Below are positions 22,983-31,211 of a stretch of 64,000 bases of DNA, piece after piece. Below the pieces are notes generated by a model. That model saw nothing but the letters and a program-made list of their open reading frames with translations, did no database searches and was not told the origin of the DNA. This DNA is from Streptomyces sp. 6-11-2 (GTDB lineage Bacteria; Actinomycetota; Actinomycetes; Streptomycetales; Streptomycetaceae), in contig NZ_BJOR01000001.1 of the NCBI RefSeq assembly GCF_006540305.1, positions 6,076,001 through 6,140,000 of the forward strand, given 5' to 3'. A program made the position numbers and the translations under genes. Numbering within the stretch: position 1 is the stretch's first letter; each line of letters starts with the position of its first letter.

Positions 22983-23173
22983 TGCTGTGACCGAAAGGTT
23001 CACCGGCTCGCGGCGCCCGGCACGGCACTTCCGCGTTGTCGCGTCACCCGAGTACATCCAGTACGCGGGTGATGCTCCGCCTTGCGATGCTCCCCCACTG
23101 CCCGAAGGGCGTGGGAGGTGCCCCCGGCACCGGACGCCGCGCGTTTCCCGGCACACCTTTCCGGCCACAGCAC
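22979..23173. mobile_element. MITE-like element B, copy 2
   Basis: GTGCTGTGACCGAAAGGTTC at the left and GTGCTGTGGCCGGAAAGGTG read inward from 23173 form the inverted ends. The body is nearly identical to 3666-3895 but lacks the ~35-bp C-run/G-run hairpin present there. CTAG flanks the left end; the right flank is CGG, so the duplication is not intact. No protein is encoded. It sits between the stop codons of the MocR gene and the convergent EamA gene. Confidence 0.85.
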
Positions 23174-23193
23174 CGGGGCGGACCCGAGGGGGC

Positions 23194-24234
23194 CTACGCC
23201 GTCGTGGCCGGCTCCGGGCGGGACGGCGGCTCGGGCGTCCTCGAAGCGGAGGCGGGCTCCTGGTCCGGCCGGGGCGTGCCGGGTCCGGCGGACGTGACGC
23301 GGCTCTTCGGGCGAGCCTGGGTCAGCGCCGCGCCCGCCAGGACGATCACCGCGCCGACCGGGGTCGACCAGGTGAGGGTCTCGCCCAGCACGGCGACACC
23401 GGCCGCGGTGGCGATCACCGGGACGAAGTACGTGACCATCTGGGCCGTGGTCGGGCCGACCTCGGCGACCAGGCCGTACTGGACGAGCATCGCGAAGCCG
23501 GTGCCCAGCGCGCCCAGGGCGGCGATCGCGAGCAGCGGCACCACAGGCAGATGGTCCGGGACGCTGGTGAACAGTGGTGTGATGACGGCAAGTTGAATCG
23601 TGGCCAGCAGCAACTGACCGCCGGTCAGCGACAGGTGGGACTCGCTGGAACCCGCCAGGGTGCGCCGTACGTAGATCCAGCCGACCGGGTAGCTCAGCGA
23701 GGCCAGCAGCGCCATCGCCGTGCCGCCGGCGTCCAGCCCGTGGAAGCCCTGCCAGGCGCCGAGCACCGTCAGCACACCGAGGAAGCCCAGCCCGAGGCCC
23801 GCGACCCGGAGCCGGGTCGGGCGGTCCTCGGAGAGGGCGACGAGGGACAGGACCATGCCCCACAGCGGCGAGGTCGCGTTGCAGATCCCCGCGAGGGTGG
23901 AGGGGATCGTCAGCTCCGAGTACGCGAAGAGCGAGAACGGCAGCGCGTTGAGGAAGAACGCCGCGACCGCCAGGTGCCCCCAGGTCCGCGCACCGCGCGG
24001 CAGCCGCTCCCGCTTCACCGCCATCGCCACCGCGAGCACCGCCGTGCCGAACACCAGCCGCCCGAGCGTCACCTGGAACGGGGCGAAGCCGTCCGTGCCC
24101 ACCTTCATGAACAGGAAGCTGAAGCCCCAGACCAGCGACAGGAAGGCGAAACGGATCCGCCAGTGCACGGGACGGCGGGCCGGTCGGGCCGGGCCGGACG
24201 GGGACTGCGGGGAGGCGGGCGAGGTGCTGCTCAT
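23194..24234 (-). CDS. EamA family (DMT superfamily) transporter
   Basis: The 346-residue protein is another two-half EamA exporter: FAFLSLVWGFSFLFMKVGTD near the start, LPFSLFAYSELTIPSTLAGI and VQYGLVAEVGPTTAQMVTYF further on. It ends in a ~45-residue Pro/Ser-rich tail. It is divergent from a LysR regulator 74 bp away, which is the usual arrangement for a regulated amino-acid or metabolite exporter. I chose the ATG at 24234 (MSSTSPAS); an upstream in-frame start at 24270 would run into the shared promoter. Substrate unknown. Confidence 0.9.
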   Translation of the reverse strand: MSSTSPASPQSPSGPARPARRPVHWRIRFAFLSLVWGFSFLFMKVGTDGFAPFQVTLGRLVFGTAVLAVAMAVKRERLPRGARTWGHLAVAAFFLNALPFSLFAYSELTIPSTLAGICNATSPLWGMVLSLVALSEDRPTRLRVAGLGLGFLGVLTVLGAWQGFHGLDAGGTAMALLASLSYPVGWIYVRRTLAGSSESHLSLTGGQLLLATIQLAVITPLFTSVPDHLPVVPLLAIAALGALGTGFAMLVQYGLVAEVGPTTAQMVTYFVPVIATAAGVAVLGETLTWSTPVGAVIVLAGAALTQARPKSRVTSAGPGTPRPDQEPASASRTPEPPSRPEPATTA

Positions 24235-24308
24235 GGTCGTACGATGCACGCCCACAACCTCGTAGCACAATCGAGAATTCGCGTGCGATATCTCGTAGCA
24301 TCGCTTAC
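24235..24308. promoter_or_regulatory. divergent EamA/LysR control region
   Basis: CTCGTAGCA occurs twice (from 24259 and from 24292) with an AT-richer stretch between (TCGAGAATTCGCG). Repeated half-sites between divergent LysR and target genes are typical binding sites for such regulators. Confidence 0.5.
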
Positions 24309-25211
24309 ATGTTGAATCTGGAGCGCCTGCGCACGCTGGACGCCCTCGCGCGGCACGGCTCGGTCAGCGGCGCCGCGGAGGGTCTGCACGTGACGACGTC
24401 CGCCGTCTCCCAGCAGATGGCCAAGCTGGAGCGGGAGGTGGGCCAGCAGCTCCTCGCCAAGAACGGCCGGGGAGTGCGGCTCACGGACGCCGGACGGCTG
24501 CTCGCCGAGCACGCGACGCGCATCCTGTCCCAGGTCGAGCTCGCCCAGGCCGATCTGGAGGCGCAGCGCGGGCAGGTGGTGGGCGAGCTGCGGCTCGGCG
24601 CGTTCCCCACCGCCGCGCGCGGGCTGTTCCCGGCCGCCCTGTGCCATCTGCGCGACCGGCATCCGGGCCTTCGGGTCCACACCGCGGAGATGGAGCCGGC
24701 CGCGGCCGTGCGCGCCGTGCTGCGCGGCGACGTGGACCTGTCCGTCGTCCTCGACTGGTACAACAAGCCGCTGCCCGTGCCGGACGGGCTCAGCCGGGCC
24801 GCGATCCTCGACGACCCCGCCGACGTGGCGGTGCCCGCCGCGCATCCCCACGCCGACCGCACCGAGGCCGACCTGGAGGACTTCGCGGACGACGACTGGG
24901 TCACCTGGGGCGAGGCCCAGTTCTGCGACGAGTGGCTGCTGGACACCCTGCGCTCCAAGGGCGTCGAACCGCGCATCGCCCACCGTGCGGAGGAGCACGC
25001 CACCCAGCTCGCCCTGGTCGCCGCAGGCCTCGGTGTGTGCGTGGCTCCCCGGCTCGGGCGCGGGCCGCTGCCCGCCGGGGTGCGGACCGTTCCGGTGCGC
25101 CAGGTGGTCCGGCGGCACGTCTACGCCGTCTGGCGCGCCGACGCCGACCGCCGGCCCTCCATCCGCGCGGCCGTCGACGCCCTGCGGACGGTGGGCGCGC
25201 GGATCGTCTGA
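24309..25211 (+). CDS. LysR family transcriptional regulator
   Basis: The 300-residue protein starts with the LysR winged helix (LERLRTLDALARHGSVSGAA, then TTSAVSQQMAKLEREVGQQL) and continues with the ligand-binding domain from residue ~90 (GELRLGAFPTAARGLFPAAL). AGLGVCVAPRLGRGPLPAGV near residue 245 is the usual second-subdomain hinge. It is divergent from an EamA exporter, which it probably activates when its ligand, likely an export substrate, accumulates. No autoregulation can be shown, but the intergenic half-sites support it. Confidence 0.92.
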   Translation: MLNLERLRTLDALARHGSVSGAAEGLHVTTSAVSQQMAKLEREVGQQLLAKNGRGVRLTDAGRLLAEHATRILSQVELAQADLEAQRGQVVGELRLGAFPTAARGLFPAALCHLRDRHPGLRVHTAEMEPAAAVRAVLRGDVDLSVVLDWYNKPLPVPDGLSRAAILDDPADVAVPAAHPHADRTEADLEDFADDDWVTWGEAQFCDEWLLDTLRSKGVEPRIAHRAEEHATQLALVAAGLGVCVAPRLGRGPLPAGVRTVPVRQVVRRHVYAVWRADADRRPSIRAAVDALRTVGARIV

Positions 25212-25227
25212 GCCGCCGCCGGCGCGC

Positions 25228-25695
25228 CTACACCGAGCCCAGCTTGCGGAAGTCCCAGGAGACGATCTTCTCCGGGGTCAGCCGCAGCCACGCGTGCCGG
25301 CCGTCGTGCGGCATCTCCTCCAGGCCGAAGTTCTTGCGGGCGAACAGCGTCTCGGGCAGGTCGAGTTCGGCGCACAGCTCGCCGGTGCGCGGTGTCTCGC
25401 CCACGAACTCCGCCGTGCCGGACAGCTCCGCGCCCCGCAGTTGTTCGTACTCCTCGCCCGTGTCGACGACCACGGCCACCCGCGGGTCGCGGCGCAGATC
25501 GGCCCAGCGCCTGCTGTGCACCACGGAGTAGAGCCACAGCGAGGTGCCGTCCCAGACGAACCACAGGGCGCTCACGTGCGGAGCGCCGCCGGGCGACACG
25601 GTGGCGACCCGGCAGGTGCGCTGAGTGGTCAGGAACTCGTCCAGCTCGCCCGGCGTCATCATGATCTTCCGGCCCCGGCGCTGGGTGACGGTCAT
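25228..25695 (-). CDS. PPOX-class split-barrel flavin/F420-binding protein
   Basis: The 155-residue protein has the compact split barrel of PPOX proteins: ELDEFLTTQRTCRVATVSPG, PHVSALWFVWDGTSLWLYSV, RRWADLRRDPRVAVVVDTGE. This group often uses F420 or FMN, but the cofactor is not certain. GAGAGGGCCGC before the ATG at 25695 decides the start; the frame upstream is a shadow. Its stop is 17 bp from the stop of the convergent LysR gene. Confidence 0.85.
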   Translation of the reverse strand: MTVTQRRGRKIMMTPGELDEFLTTQRTCRVATVSPGGAPHVSALWFVWDGTSLWLYSVVHSRRWADLRRDPRVAVVVDTGEEYEQLRGAELSGTAEFVGETPRTGELCAELDLPETLFARKNFGLEEMPHDGRHAWLRLTPEKIVSWDFRKLGSV

Positions 25696-25775
25696 GCGGC
25701 CCTCTCTCTTCTCTTCCATGCGCGGGGGCACCTTCCGACGGCCCCCGCCACGACCCGCCCCACCCTCCGCGGGTG

Positions 25776-26261
25776 TCAGGCGAGCCTGATCTCCCCGTCC
25801 GCGACCGAGATGTCCTTGGCGGGCAGCGGCTTCAGGGCCGGACCCTTCTTGACGCTGCCGTCGGCGGCGGAGAACTCGCTCTGGTGGCACGGGCAGACGA
25901 TCACGCCGTCGGCTATCCGGTTCACCGCGCAGCCCTGGTGGGTGCAGGTGGAGGAGAAGGCCTTGAACTCGCCCTTCGCCGGCTGCGTGACGACCACGCC
26001 CTGAGTTCCGAAGACCTTGCCGCCGCCCTCGGGGATGTCGGAGGTCTTCGCGAGCACGATGCCGCCGGAGCCCGCCGCGGCACCGTCACCGCCCGAACCG
26101 CCGGTCGCCCCGGAGCCGTTCTGGGTGGTGGAGGCGCCGGAGCCGGAGTCGTCCTCCGATCCGCACGCGGTCAGCGCGGCGGCGAGCCCCGCCGCGCCCA
26201 CCGCCGCCACCATCGTGCGGCGGGCCGGTGCCCCCTGGGGGTGAAGCGATTCGCTGGTCAT
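25776..26261 (-). CDS. Rieske [2Fe-2S] domain lipoprotein
   Basis: The 161-residue protein has an ARRTMVAAVGAAGLAAALTAC leader: a twin-arginine-like start and a lipobox ending in the lipid Cys at about residue 33. A Gly/Ser-rich linker follows. The Rieske cluster motifs are CTHQGC (~residue 105) and CPCHQSEF (~123), two Cys and two His that hold the iron-sulfur centre. It is therefore probably exported folded by Tat and anchored outside the membrane, carrying electrons for an unidentified partner. No oxidoreductase operon lies beside it. Confidence 0.92.
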   Translation of the reverse strand: MTSESLHPQGAPARRTMVAAVGAAGLAAALTACGSEDDSGSGASTTQNGSGATGGSGGDGAAAGSGGIVLAKTSDIPEGGGKVFGTQGVVVTQPAKGEFKAFSSTCTHQGCAVNRIADGVIVCPCHQSEFSAADGSVKKGPALKPLPAKDISVADGEIRLA

Positions 26262-26442
26262 GCCGACGTCCCCTTTCGGTACAGGTTTCACGCTGGTTCC
26301 GCGCGGGTTCCACGCAGGGCTTCCTGGTCCGTCCAGGGGTACGGGCGGCGGGCATACGGTGTTCAGATCGGGTCCGGACCCCGGCCGGCGGGCGAATCGG
26401 CCGGCCGTGGGACGCCCGGTACCGCACCGGTAAAGTGGGGCG

Positions 26443-27207
26443 GTGCTCAAGGAAGTCATCGCGACCCGCTACATCACTCCGCTGCGCGAGGGCGGCTCGC
26501 TGCCGGGGCTCGTCGAGGCCGACGACTTCAGGACGTACGTCCTGAAGTTCACCGGCGCCGGGCAGGGCCGCAAGACGCTCGTCGCCGAGGTGGTCTGCGG
26601 AGAACTCGCCCGCCGGCTGGGACTGCGGGTGCCCGGGCTGGTCACGGTCGACCTCGACCCGGTGCTGGGACTCGGTGAACCCGACGAGCAGGTGCAGGAA
26701 CTGCTCAGGTCCAGCGGTGGCACCAACCTCGGCATGGACTTCCTCTCCGGAGCGCTCGGTTTCGACCCGCTCGCCTTCCCGGTGGACGCCGAGGAGGCGG
26801 GCCGGATCGTCTGGTTCGACGCGCTGGTGAACAACGTCGACCGCTCCTGGCGCAACCCCAACCTGCTCAGATGGCGCGGCGAGCTGTGGCTCATCGACCA
26901 CGGCGCCACGATGATCTGGCACCACAACTGGCCCGGCGCGCAGGCCTCGGCAGGGCGGCCGTACGACGCCTCGGACCACGCCCTCGCGCCGTTCGGTCCG
27001 GACGTCGCCGCCGCCGCGCGACGGCTGGCGCCCCTGGTCACCGAGGACCTGCTCGCCGAGGTGGCCGCCGAGATCCCCGACGCCTGGCTGACCGGCGAGC
27101 CCGGTTTCGACACACCCGACGAACTGCGACGGGCCTACGCACGACCGCTGCTCGCACGGGCCGCCGTGATCCACGAGCGCATCCACGGCATCGAGGAGGC
27201 CCGGTGA
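26443..27207 (+). CDS. HipA-like kinase domain protein
   Basis: The 254-residue protein resembles the HipA C-terminal kinase-like domain: DFRTYVLKFTGAGQGRKTLV with the nucleotide-binding Lys, then VWFDALVNNVDRSWRNPNLL with the catalytic-type Asn-x-Asp and ELWLIDHGATMIWHHNWPGA with the metal-binding Asp. It lacks the N-terminal HipA domain and no HipB-type HTH gene precedes it, so this is not a classical HipBA toxin-antitoxin. It overlaps the DUF3037 gene by four bases, a pairing I recall as conserved in actinobacteria. Function unknown. Confidence 0.85.
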   Translation: MLKEVIATRYITPLREGGSLPGLVEADDFRTYVLKFTGAGQGRKTLVAEVVCGELARRLGLRVPGLVTVDLDPVLGLGEPDEQVQELLRSSGGTNLGMDFLSGALGFDPLAFPVDAEEAGRIVWFDALVNNVDRSWRNPNLLRWRGELWLIDHGATMIWHHNWPGAQASAGRPYDASDHALAPFGPDVAAAARRLAPLVTEDLLAEVAAEIPDAWLTGEPGFDTPDELRRAYARPLLARAAVIHERIHGIEEAR

Positions 27208-27653
27208 GCGAGCGTCACCTCGCAGGAGGCGGCCGGGCGGGCGACCGCCACATCGTCCGGGCCGGCCGGACGGACGACCGCGAGGTCTTCGAGTACGCCC
27301 TGCTGCGCGTCGTCCCGCGCGTGGAGCGCGGCGAGTGCATCAACGCGGGCGTGCTCGTGTACAGCCGCGCGCGGGCGTACGTCGGCGCGCGCACCCACCT
27401 GGACGAGTCCAGGCTGCTCGCCCTGGACCCGGACGCGGACGTTGCGGGCGTCCGCGCCGCGCTCGCCGCGATGGAGAGCGTGTGCGCCGGGGGGACGGCC
27501 GCCGGGCAGGCCGCGGGGGACGACGCCGGGCGGCGCTTCCGCTGGCTGGTCGCGCCCCGCTCCACCGTCGTCCAGCCCGGTCCGGTGCACACCGGACTGA
27601 CCACCGACCCGGCCGCGGAGGCGGAGCGGTTGCTGGACCTCCTGGTGAGGTAA
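27204..27653 (+). CDS. DUF3037 domain protein
   Basis: The 149-residue product starts with GTG inside the stop of the HipA-like gene. The DUF3037 block is REVFEYALLRVVPRVERGEC, INAGVLVYSRARAYVGARTH, then RRFRWLVAPRSTVVQPGPVH. DUF3037 proteins have no established activity but often sit with HipA-like kinases. The tight overlap suggests that the two act together. Confidence 0.85.
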   Translation: MSERHLAGGGRAGDRHIVRAGRTDDREVFEYALLRVVPRVERGECINAGVLVYSRARAYVGARTHLDESRLLALDPDADVAGVRAALAAMESVCAGGTAAGQAAGDDAGRRFRWLVAPRSTVVQPGPVHTGLTTDPAAEAERLLDLLVR

Positions 27654-27678
27654 TGGATCACATGCGCCCGGTGCGCCG

Positions 27679-27707
27679 TTGACACCGGGTGCCACGGCTT
27701 CTAGCGT
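27679..27707 (+). promoter_or_regulatory. HrdB-type promoter for the two reductase genes
   Basis: TTGACA at 27679-27684 and TAGCGT at 27702-27707 are spaced by 17 bases, close to the consensus of the principal sigma factor. Downstream, TAAGCGGTCGCTCA (27725-27738) is an imperfect dyad of the kind bound by TetR-type fatty-acid regulators; that part is inference. Confidence 0.65.
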
Positions 27708-27778
27708 CGCATCCACCAAAGGTACTAAGCGGTCGCTCACCGTAGATCAGGTTCTCTCAAGGGCGAGGAGAAACAGCA

Positions 27779-28540
27779 ATGTCCACCACTGAGCAGCGGG
27801 TCGCCGTCGTCACCGGTGCCGCGCGCGGCATCGGCGCCGCCACCGCCGTACGACTGGCCGCCGAGGGGCGCGCGGTCGCCGTGATCGACCTCGACGAGTC
27901 CGCCTGCAAGGACACCGTGGAGAAGATCACCGCGGCCGGCGGCAAGGCCATCGCGGTCGGCGCCGACGTCTCGGACGAGGCACAGGTCGAGGCGGCGGTC
28001 GCGCGGGTCGTCGAGGAACTCGGCGCGCCCACCATCCTGGTCAACAACGCGGGGGTGCTCCGCGACAACCTGCTGTTCAAGATGAGCGTCACGGACTGGG
28101 ACACCGTCATGAACGTCCACCTGCGCGGCTCCTTCCTGATGAGCCGTGCCTGCCAGAAGCACATGGTGGACGCCGGCTTCGGACGGATCGTCAACCTCTC
28201 CTCGTCCTCGGCGCTCGGCAACCGCGGCCAGGCCAACTACTCGGCCGCCAAGGCCGGTCTGCAGGGCTTCACCAAGACCCTCGCCAAGGAACTCGGCAAG
28301 TTCGGCATCACCGCCAACTCCGTCGCCCCGGGCTTCATCGCCACCGAGATGACCAAGGCCACCGCGGAACGCGTCGGCATGGGCTTCGAGGACTTCAAGG
28401 CCGTGGCCGCCACCCAGATCCCGGTGCAGCGGGTCGGCGAACCCGAGGACATCGCCAACGCCATCGCCTTCTTCACCGGTGACGCGGCCGGCTTCGTCTC
28501 CGGCCAGGTGCTGTACGTCGCCGGCGGGCCGCTCGACTAG
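27779..28540 (+). CDS. 3-oxoacyl-ACP reductase-like SDR (FabG-like)
   Basis: The 253-residue classical short-chain dehydrogenase has TGAARGIGAATA for NAD(P) binding (residues ~12-23), ILVNNAGVLRDN, the catalytic Ser in IVNLSSSSALGN, and YSAAKAGLQ with Tyr and Lys. The C-terminal QVLYVAGGPLD is typical of FabG-like proteins. It is followed by another SDR 11 bp on, so they form an operon driven by the promoter at 27679. The pair and nearby ung match what I recall of the S. coelicolor FabG-paralogue region. Exact substrate unknown; it is probably accessory and not the essential FabG, which lies with other fab genes. Confidence 0.9.
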   Translation: MSTTEQRVAVVTGAARGIGAATAVRLAAEGRAVAVIDLDESACKDTVEKITAAGGKAIAVGADVSDEAQVEAAVARVVEELGAPTILVNNAGVLRDNLLFKMSVTDWDTVMNVHLRGSFLMSRACQKHMVDAGFGRIVNLSSSSALGNRGQANYSAAKAGLQGFTKTLAKELGKFGITANSVAPGFIATEMTKATAERVGMGFEDFKAVAATQIPVQRVGEPEDIANAIAFFTGDAAGFVSGQVLYVAGGPLD

Positions 28541-28551
28541 GGATCACGGAC

Positions 28552-29304
28552 ATGACTGAACTTTCCGGCAAGGTCGCCCTCGTCACCGGAGCGAGCCGCG
28601 GCATCGGATACGGCATCGCCGAGGCGCTGGTCGCCCGGGGCGACCGGGTGTGCATCACCGGCCGCAATGAGGAGGCCCTGAAGGAGGCCGTGGAGAAGCT
28701 CGGCTCCGACCGGGTCGTCGCTGTCGCGGGCAAGGCCCACGACGAGGCCCACCGGGCCGAGGCCGTCGAGCGCGTCATGGAGGCGTTCGGCCGCGTGGAC
28801 TTCCTGATCAACAACGCCGGCACCAACCCGGTGTTCGGACCGATCGCCGACCTCGACCTGAACGTGGCGCGCAAGGTCTTCGAGACCAACGTCGTCTCCG
28901 CGCTCGGCTTCGCCCAGCGCACCTGGCACGCCTGGCAGAAGGACAACGGCGGCGCGATCGTGAACATCGCCTCGGTCGCGGGCCTGTCGGCCTCGCCGTT
29001 CGTCGGCGCCTACGGCGTCAGCAAGGCGGCGATGATCAACCTGACACAGCAGCTGGCGCACGAGTTCGCACCGCGGGTGCGGGTCAACGCGATCGCGCCC
29101 GCCGTGGTGAAGACCAAGTTCGCCAAGGCGCTGTACGAGGGCCGGGAGGAGGAGGCGGCCGCCTCCTACCCGCTGGGCCGGCTCGGCGTGCCCTCCGACA
29201 TCGGCGGCGCGGCGGCGTTCCTCACCTCCGCGCAGTCCGACTGGGTCACCGGACAGACGCTCGTCGTCGACGGCGGCATATTCCTCAACGCCGGGGTGGG
29301 CTGA
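28552..29304 (+). CDS. SDR family oxidoreductase (FabG-like)
   Basis: The 250-residue SDR has TGASRGIGYGIAEALVARGD at the nucleotide site, FLINNAGTNPVFGPI, IVNIASVAGLSASPF with the catalytic Ser, and YGVSKAAMINLTQQLAHEF with Tyr and Lys. The C-terminal TGQTLVVDGGIFLN is typical. It lies 11 bp after the first reductase and probably shares its mRNA. It differs enough from it in sequence to have another substrate. A large hairpin follows the stop codon. Confidence 0.9.
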   Translation: MTELSGKVALVTGASRGIGYGIAEALVARGDRVCITGRNEEALKEAVEKLGSDRVVAVAGKAHDEAHRAEAVERVMEAFGRVDFLINNAGTNPVFGPIADLDLNVARKVFETNVVSALGFAQRTWHAWQKDNGGAIVNIASVAGLSASPFVGAYGVSKAAMINLTQQLAHEFAPRVRVNAIAPAVVKTKFAKALYEGREEEAAASYPLGRLGVPSDIGGAAAFLTSAQSDWVTGQTLVVDGGIFLNAGVG

Positions 29305-29319
29305 CGCGCCGACGGATCC

Positions 29320-29396
29320 CGGGCGCCGATACCGTCTCTTCGTTCCTTCGTCGACATACGGGTTCGTCGACGTTCTGTTGGCGGAATCGGCGCCCG
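29320..29396 (+). terminator. long-stem terminator after the reductase operon
   Basis: CGGGCGCCGAT (29320-29330) pairs perfectly with ATCGGCGCCCG (29386-29396). The 55-base loop holds a repeated TTCGTCGAC with its own GTCGAC palindromes, so a branched structure is likely. Confidence 0.6.
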
Positions 29397-29424
29397 TGCC
29401 GAAGGACCCCACGCGCTCGCCGGG

Positions 29425-29523
29425 ATGACAACGTCGTCATGTTCCGAACTGATCAAGAGCCCCCTCCGAAGCAGGTTCAACGGGCGGGGCTCTGCGGTAT
29501 GGTCTGCCGACCCCTTGGTATGG
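29425..29523 (+). promoter_or_regulatory. regulatory repeats upstream of the binding-protein gene
   Basis: ATGACAACGTCGTCAT (29425-29440) has ATGAC/GTCAT arms and may be an operator. Further on, GGTATGG occurs twice (29496-29502, 29517-29523) with a 21-bp period, that is on the same DNA face. Both lie within 120 bp of the start codon. Confidence 0.45.
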
Positions 29524-29542
29524 CAGATCGAGGAGCGTGCGC

Positions 29543-31120
29543 GTGTTCAACCGGAACCGATGCCTGCGGCCGGCGGTGGCGACCGCGGCCCTATCCCTGG
29601 TGGCCGGCTGCGGCGTCTTTTCCAACGGCGACTCGGATGGCAAGGGACCGATCTTCGTCGGGACCACGAGCGCCCCCAGCACCCTGGACCCGGCTGCTTC
29701 CTGGGACGGTTCCTGGGAGCTCTACCGGAACATCTACCAGACCCTGCTGGCCTACCCGAACGGCGCGACCACGCCCCAGCCGGACGCCGCGGAGAGCTGC
29801 AAGTTCACCGACAACAGCTACCAGACCTACCGCTGCGAGCTGCGCCCTGACATGAAGTTCGCCGACGGGGACGTGCTGGACGCGCGTGCCGTCAAGTACT
29901 CGATCGACCGGATCAGGACCATCAACGTGGCCGGCGGCCCGGCGGGGCTGCTCGGCAGCCTGGACCAGGTGCAGGTGGCAGGTGACCGGGTCGTGGTCTT
30001 CAAGCTGAACAAGCCCGACGCCACCTTCCCGTTCGTGCTCGCCACGCCGGCCATGTCGATCGTGGACCCCGACGACTACCCCGAGCGCTCGCTGCGCAAG
30101 GACAACAAGGTCGTCGGGTCCGGACCGTACTCCCTGAAGACGTACGAGGAGGGGAAGAAGGCGGAGCTGGTCAGGAACGACCACTACAAGGGGTTCGCCG
30201 ACAGGAAGAACGACGCGGTGACCATACGCTACTTCCAGGACTCCGTCGCCATGGTCAAGGCGCTGCGGGACAAGCAGATCGACGTCACCTACCGAGGTCT
30301 GGGCGCCGACGACATCATCTCCCTCCAGCGCAGGGACACCAAGGGCCTCCAGCTCGTCGAGGGCGCCGGCACGGACATCAGCTACCTGGTGTTCAACCCG
30401 AAGGACCCGTGGTCCGCCAAGCCGGCCGTGCGCAAGGCCGTCGCGCAGGTCGTCGACCGCGCCGCCATCGCGCACCACGTCTACGAGGACACGGTCGACC
30501 CGCTGTACTCCATGGTCCCCAAGGGCCTCACCGGCCACACCACAGGGTTCTTCGACGAGTTCGGCGACCCCAGCGTCGCCAAGGCCCGCAAGATCCTCAC
30601 CGGCGCGGGCATCACCGAGAAGGTGCCGCTCACCTTCTGGTACACCACCGACCGCTACGGCTCGGAGACGGCGAAGGAGTTCGAGGAGCTCAAGCGGCAG
30701 CTCGACGACTCCGGCCTGTTCACGATCACCCTGAAGAGCAGGCCCTGGAAGACGTACGTCGTGGGCTACCAGAAGGGCGAGTACCCGGTCTTCGGGCGTG
30801 GCTGGTTCCCGGACTTCCCCGACGCCGACAACTTCATCGCCCCCTTCGTGGGCGAGCAGAACGCGCTCGGCACGCCCTATCCGGAGCCGCAGATCACCAA
30901 GGTGCTGCTGCCCGAGTCGCGCCGCGAGGCCGACCGCGCGAACGTGGTCACGCAGTTCGAGCGGGCGCAGCAGATCCTGGTGGACGACGCGCGGCTGCTG
31001 CCGCTGTGGCAGGGCAAGGTGTACGTGGGCGCCAGCGACGACATCTCCGGCGGTGAGCGGGCGCTCGACCCGTCGACGATCATGATGATGTGGGAGCTGT
31101 CCCGGAAGACCAGCTGGTAG
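29543..31120 (+). CDS. ABC transporter substrate-binding lipoprotein, peptide type
   Basis: The ~525-residue protein belongs to solute-binding family 5 (OppA/DppA-like), which captures peptides, nickel or sugars outside the cell. The signal peptide ends at ALSLVAGCG, giving a lipid-modified Cys near residue 26. IFVGTTSAPSTLDPAASWDG, then YRCELRPDMKFADGDVLDAR and VVGSGPYSLKTYEEGKKAEL follow the family order. The GTG at 29543 is seven bases after AGGAG; another GTG six bases upstream is too close to it. No permease or ATPase genes are adjacent, so it is an orphan binding protein that must use a transporter elsewhere, or act alone in sensing. Confidence 0.92.
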   Translation: MFNRNRCLRPAVATAALSLVAGCGVFSNGDSDGKGPIFVGTTSAPSTLDPAASWDGSWELYRNIYQTLLAYPNGATTPQPDAAESCKFTDNSYQTYRCELRPDMKFADGDVLDARAVKYSIDRIRTINVAGGPAGLLGSLDQVQVAGDRVVVFKLNKPDATFPFVLATPAMSIVDPDDYPERSLRKDNKVVGSGPYSLKTYEEGKKAELVRNDHYKGFADRKNDAVTIRYFQDSVAMVKALRDKQIDVTYRGLGADDIISLQRRDTKGLQLVEGAGTDISYLVFNPKDPWSAKPAVRKAVAQVVDRAAIAHHVYEDTVDPLYSMVPKGLTGHTTGFFDEFGDPSVAKARKILTGAGITEKVPLTFWYTTDRYGSETAKEFEELKRQLDDSGLFTITLKSRPWKTYVVGYQKGEYPVFGRGWFPDFPDADNFIAPFVGEQNALGTPYPEPQITKVLLPESRREADRANVVTQFERAQQILVDDARLLPLWQGKVYVGASDDISGGERALDPSTIMMMWELSRKTSW

Positions 31121-31211
31121 GCGGGGCGTACTTCGGGGCGTGAGTCCGTTGTCAGTGGTCGCCTGTAGGTTCTGAGACCGGGAAGTGACCGCACATCGTG
31201 AGGACGTTGAC

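Noticed and set aside
23000..24301. Long minus-strand frame across the MITE and EamA gene
   Set aside because: The EamA protein in the other frame has clear membrane segments and family motifs; this one is low-complexity.
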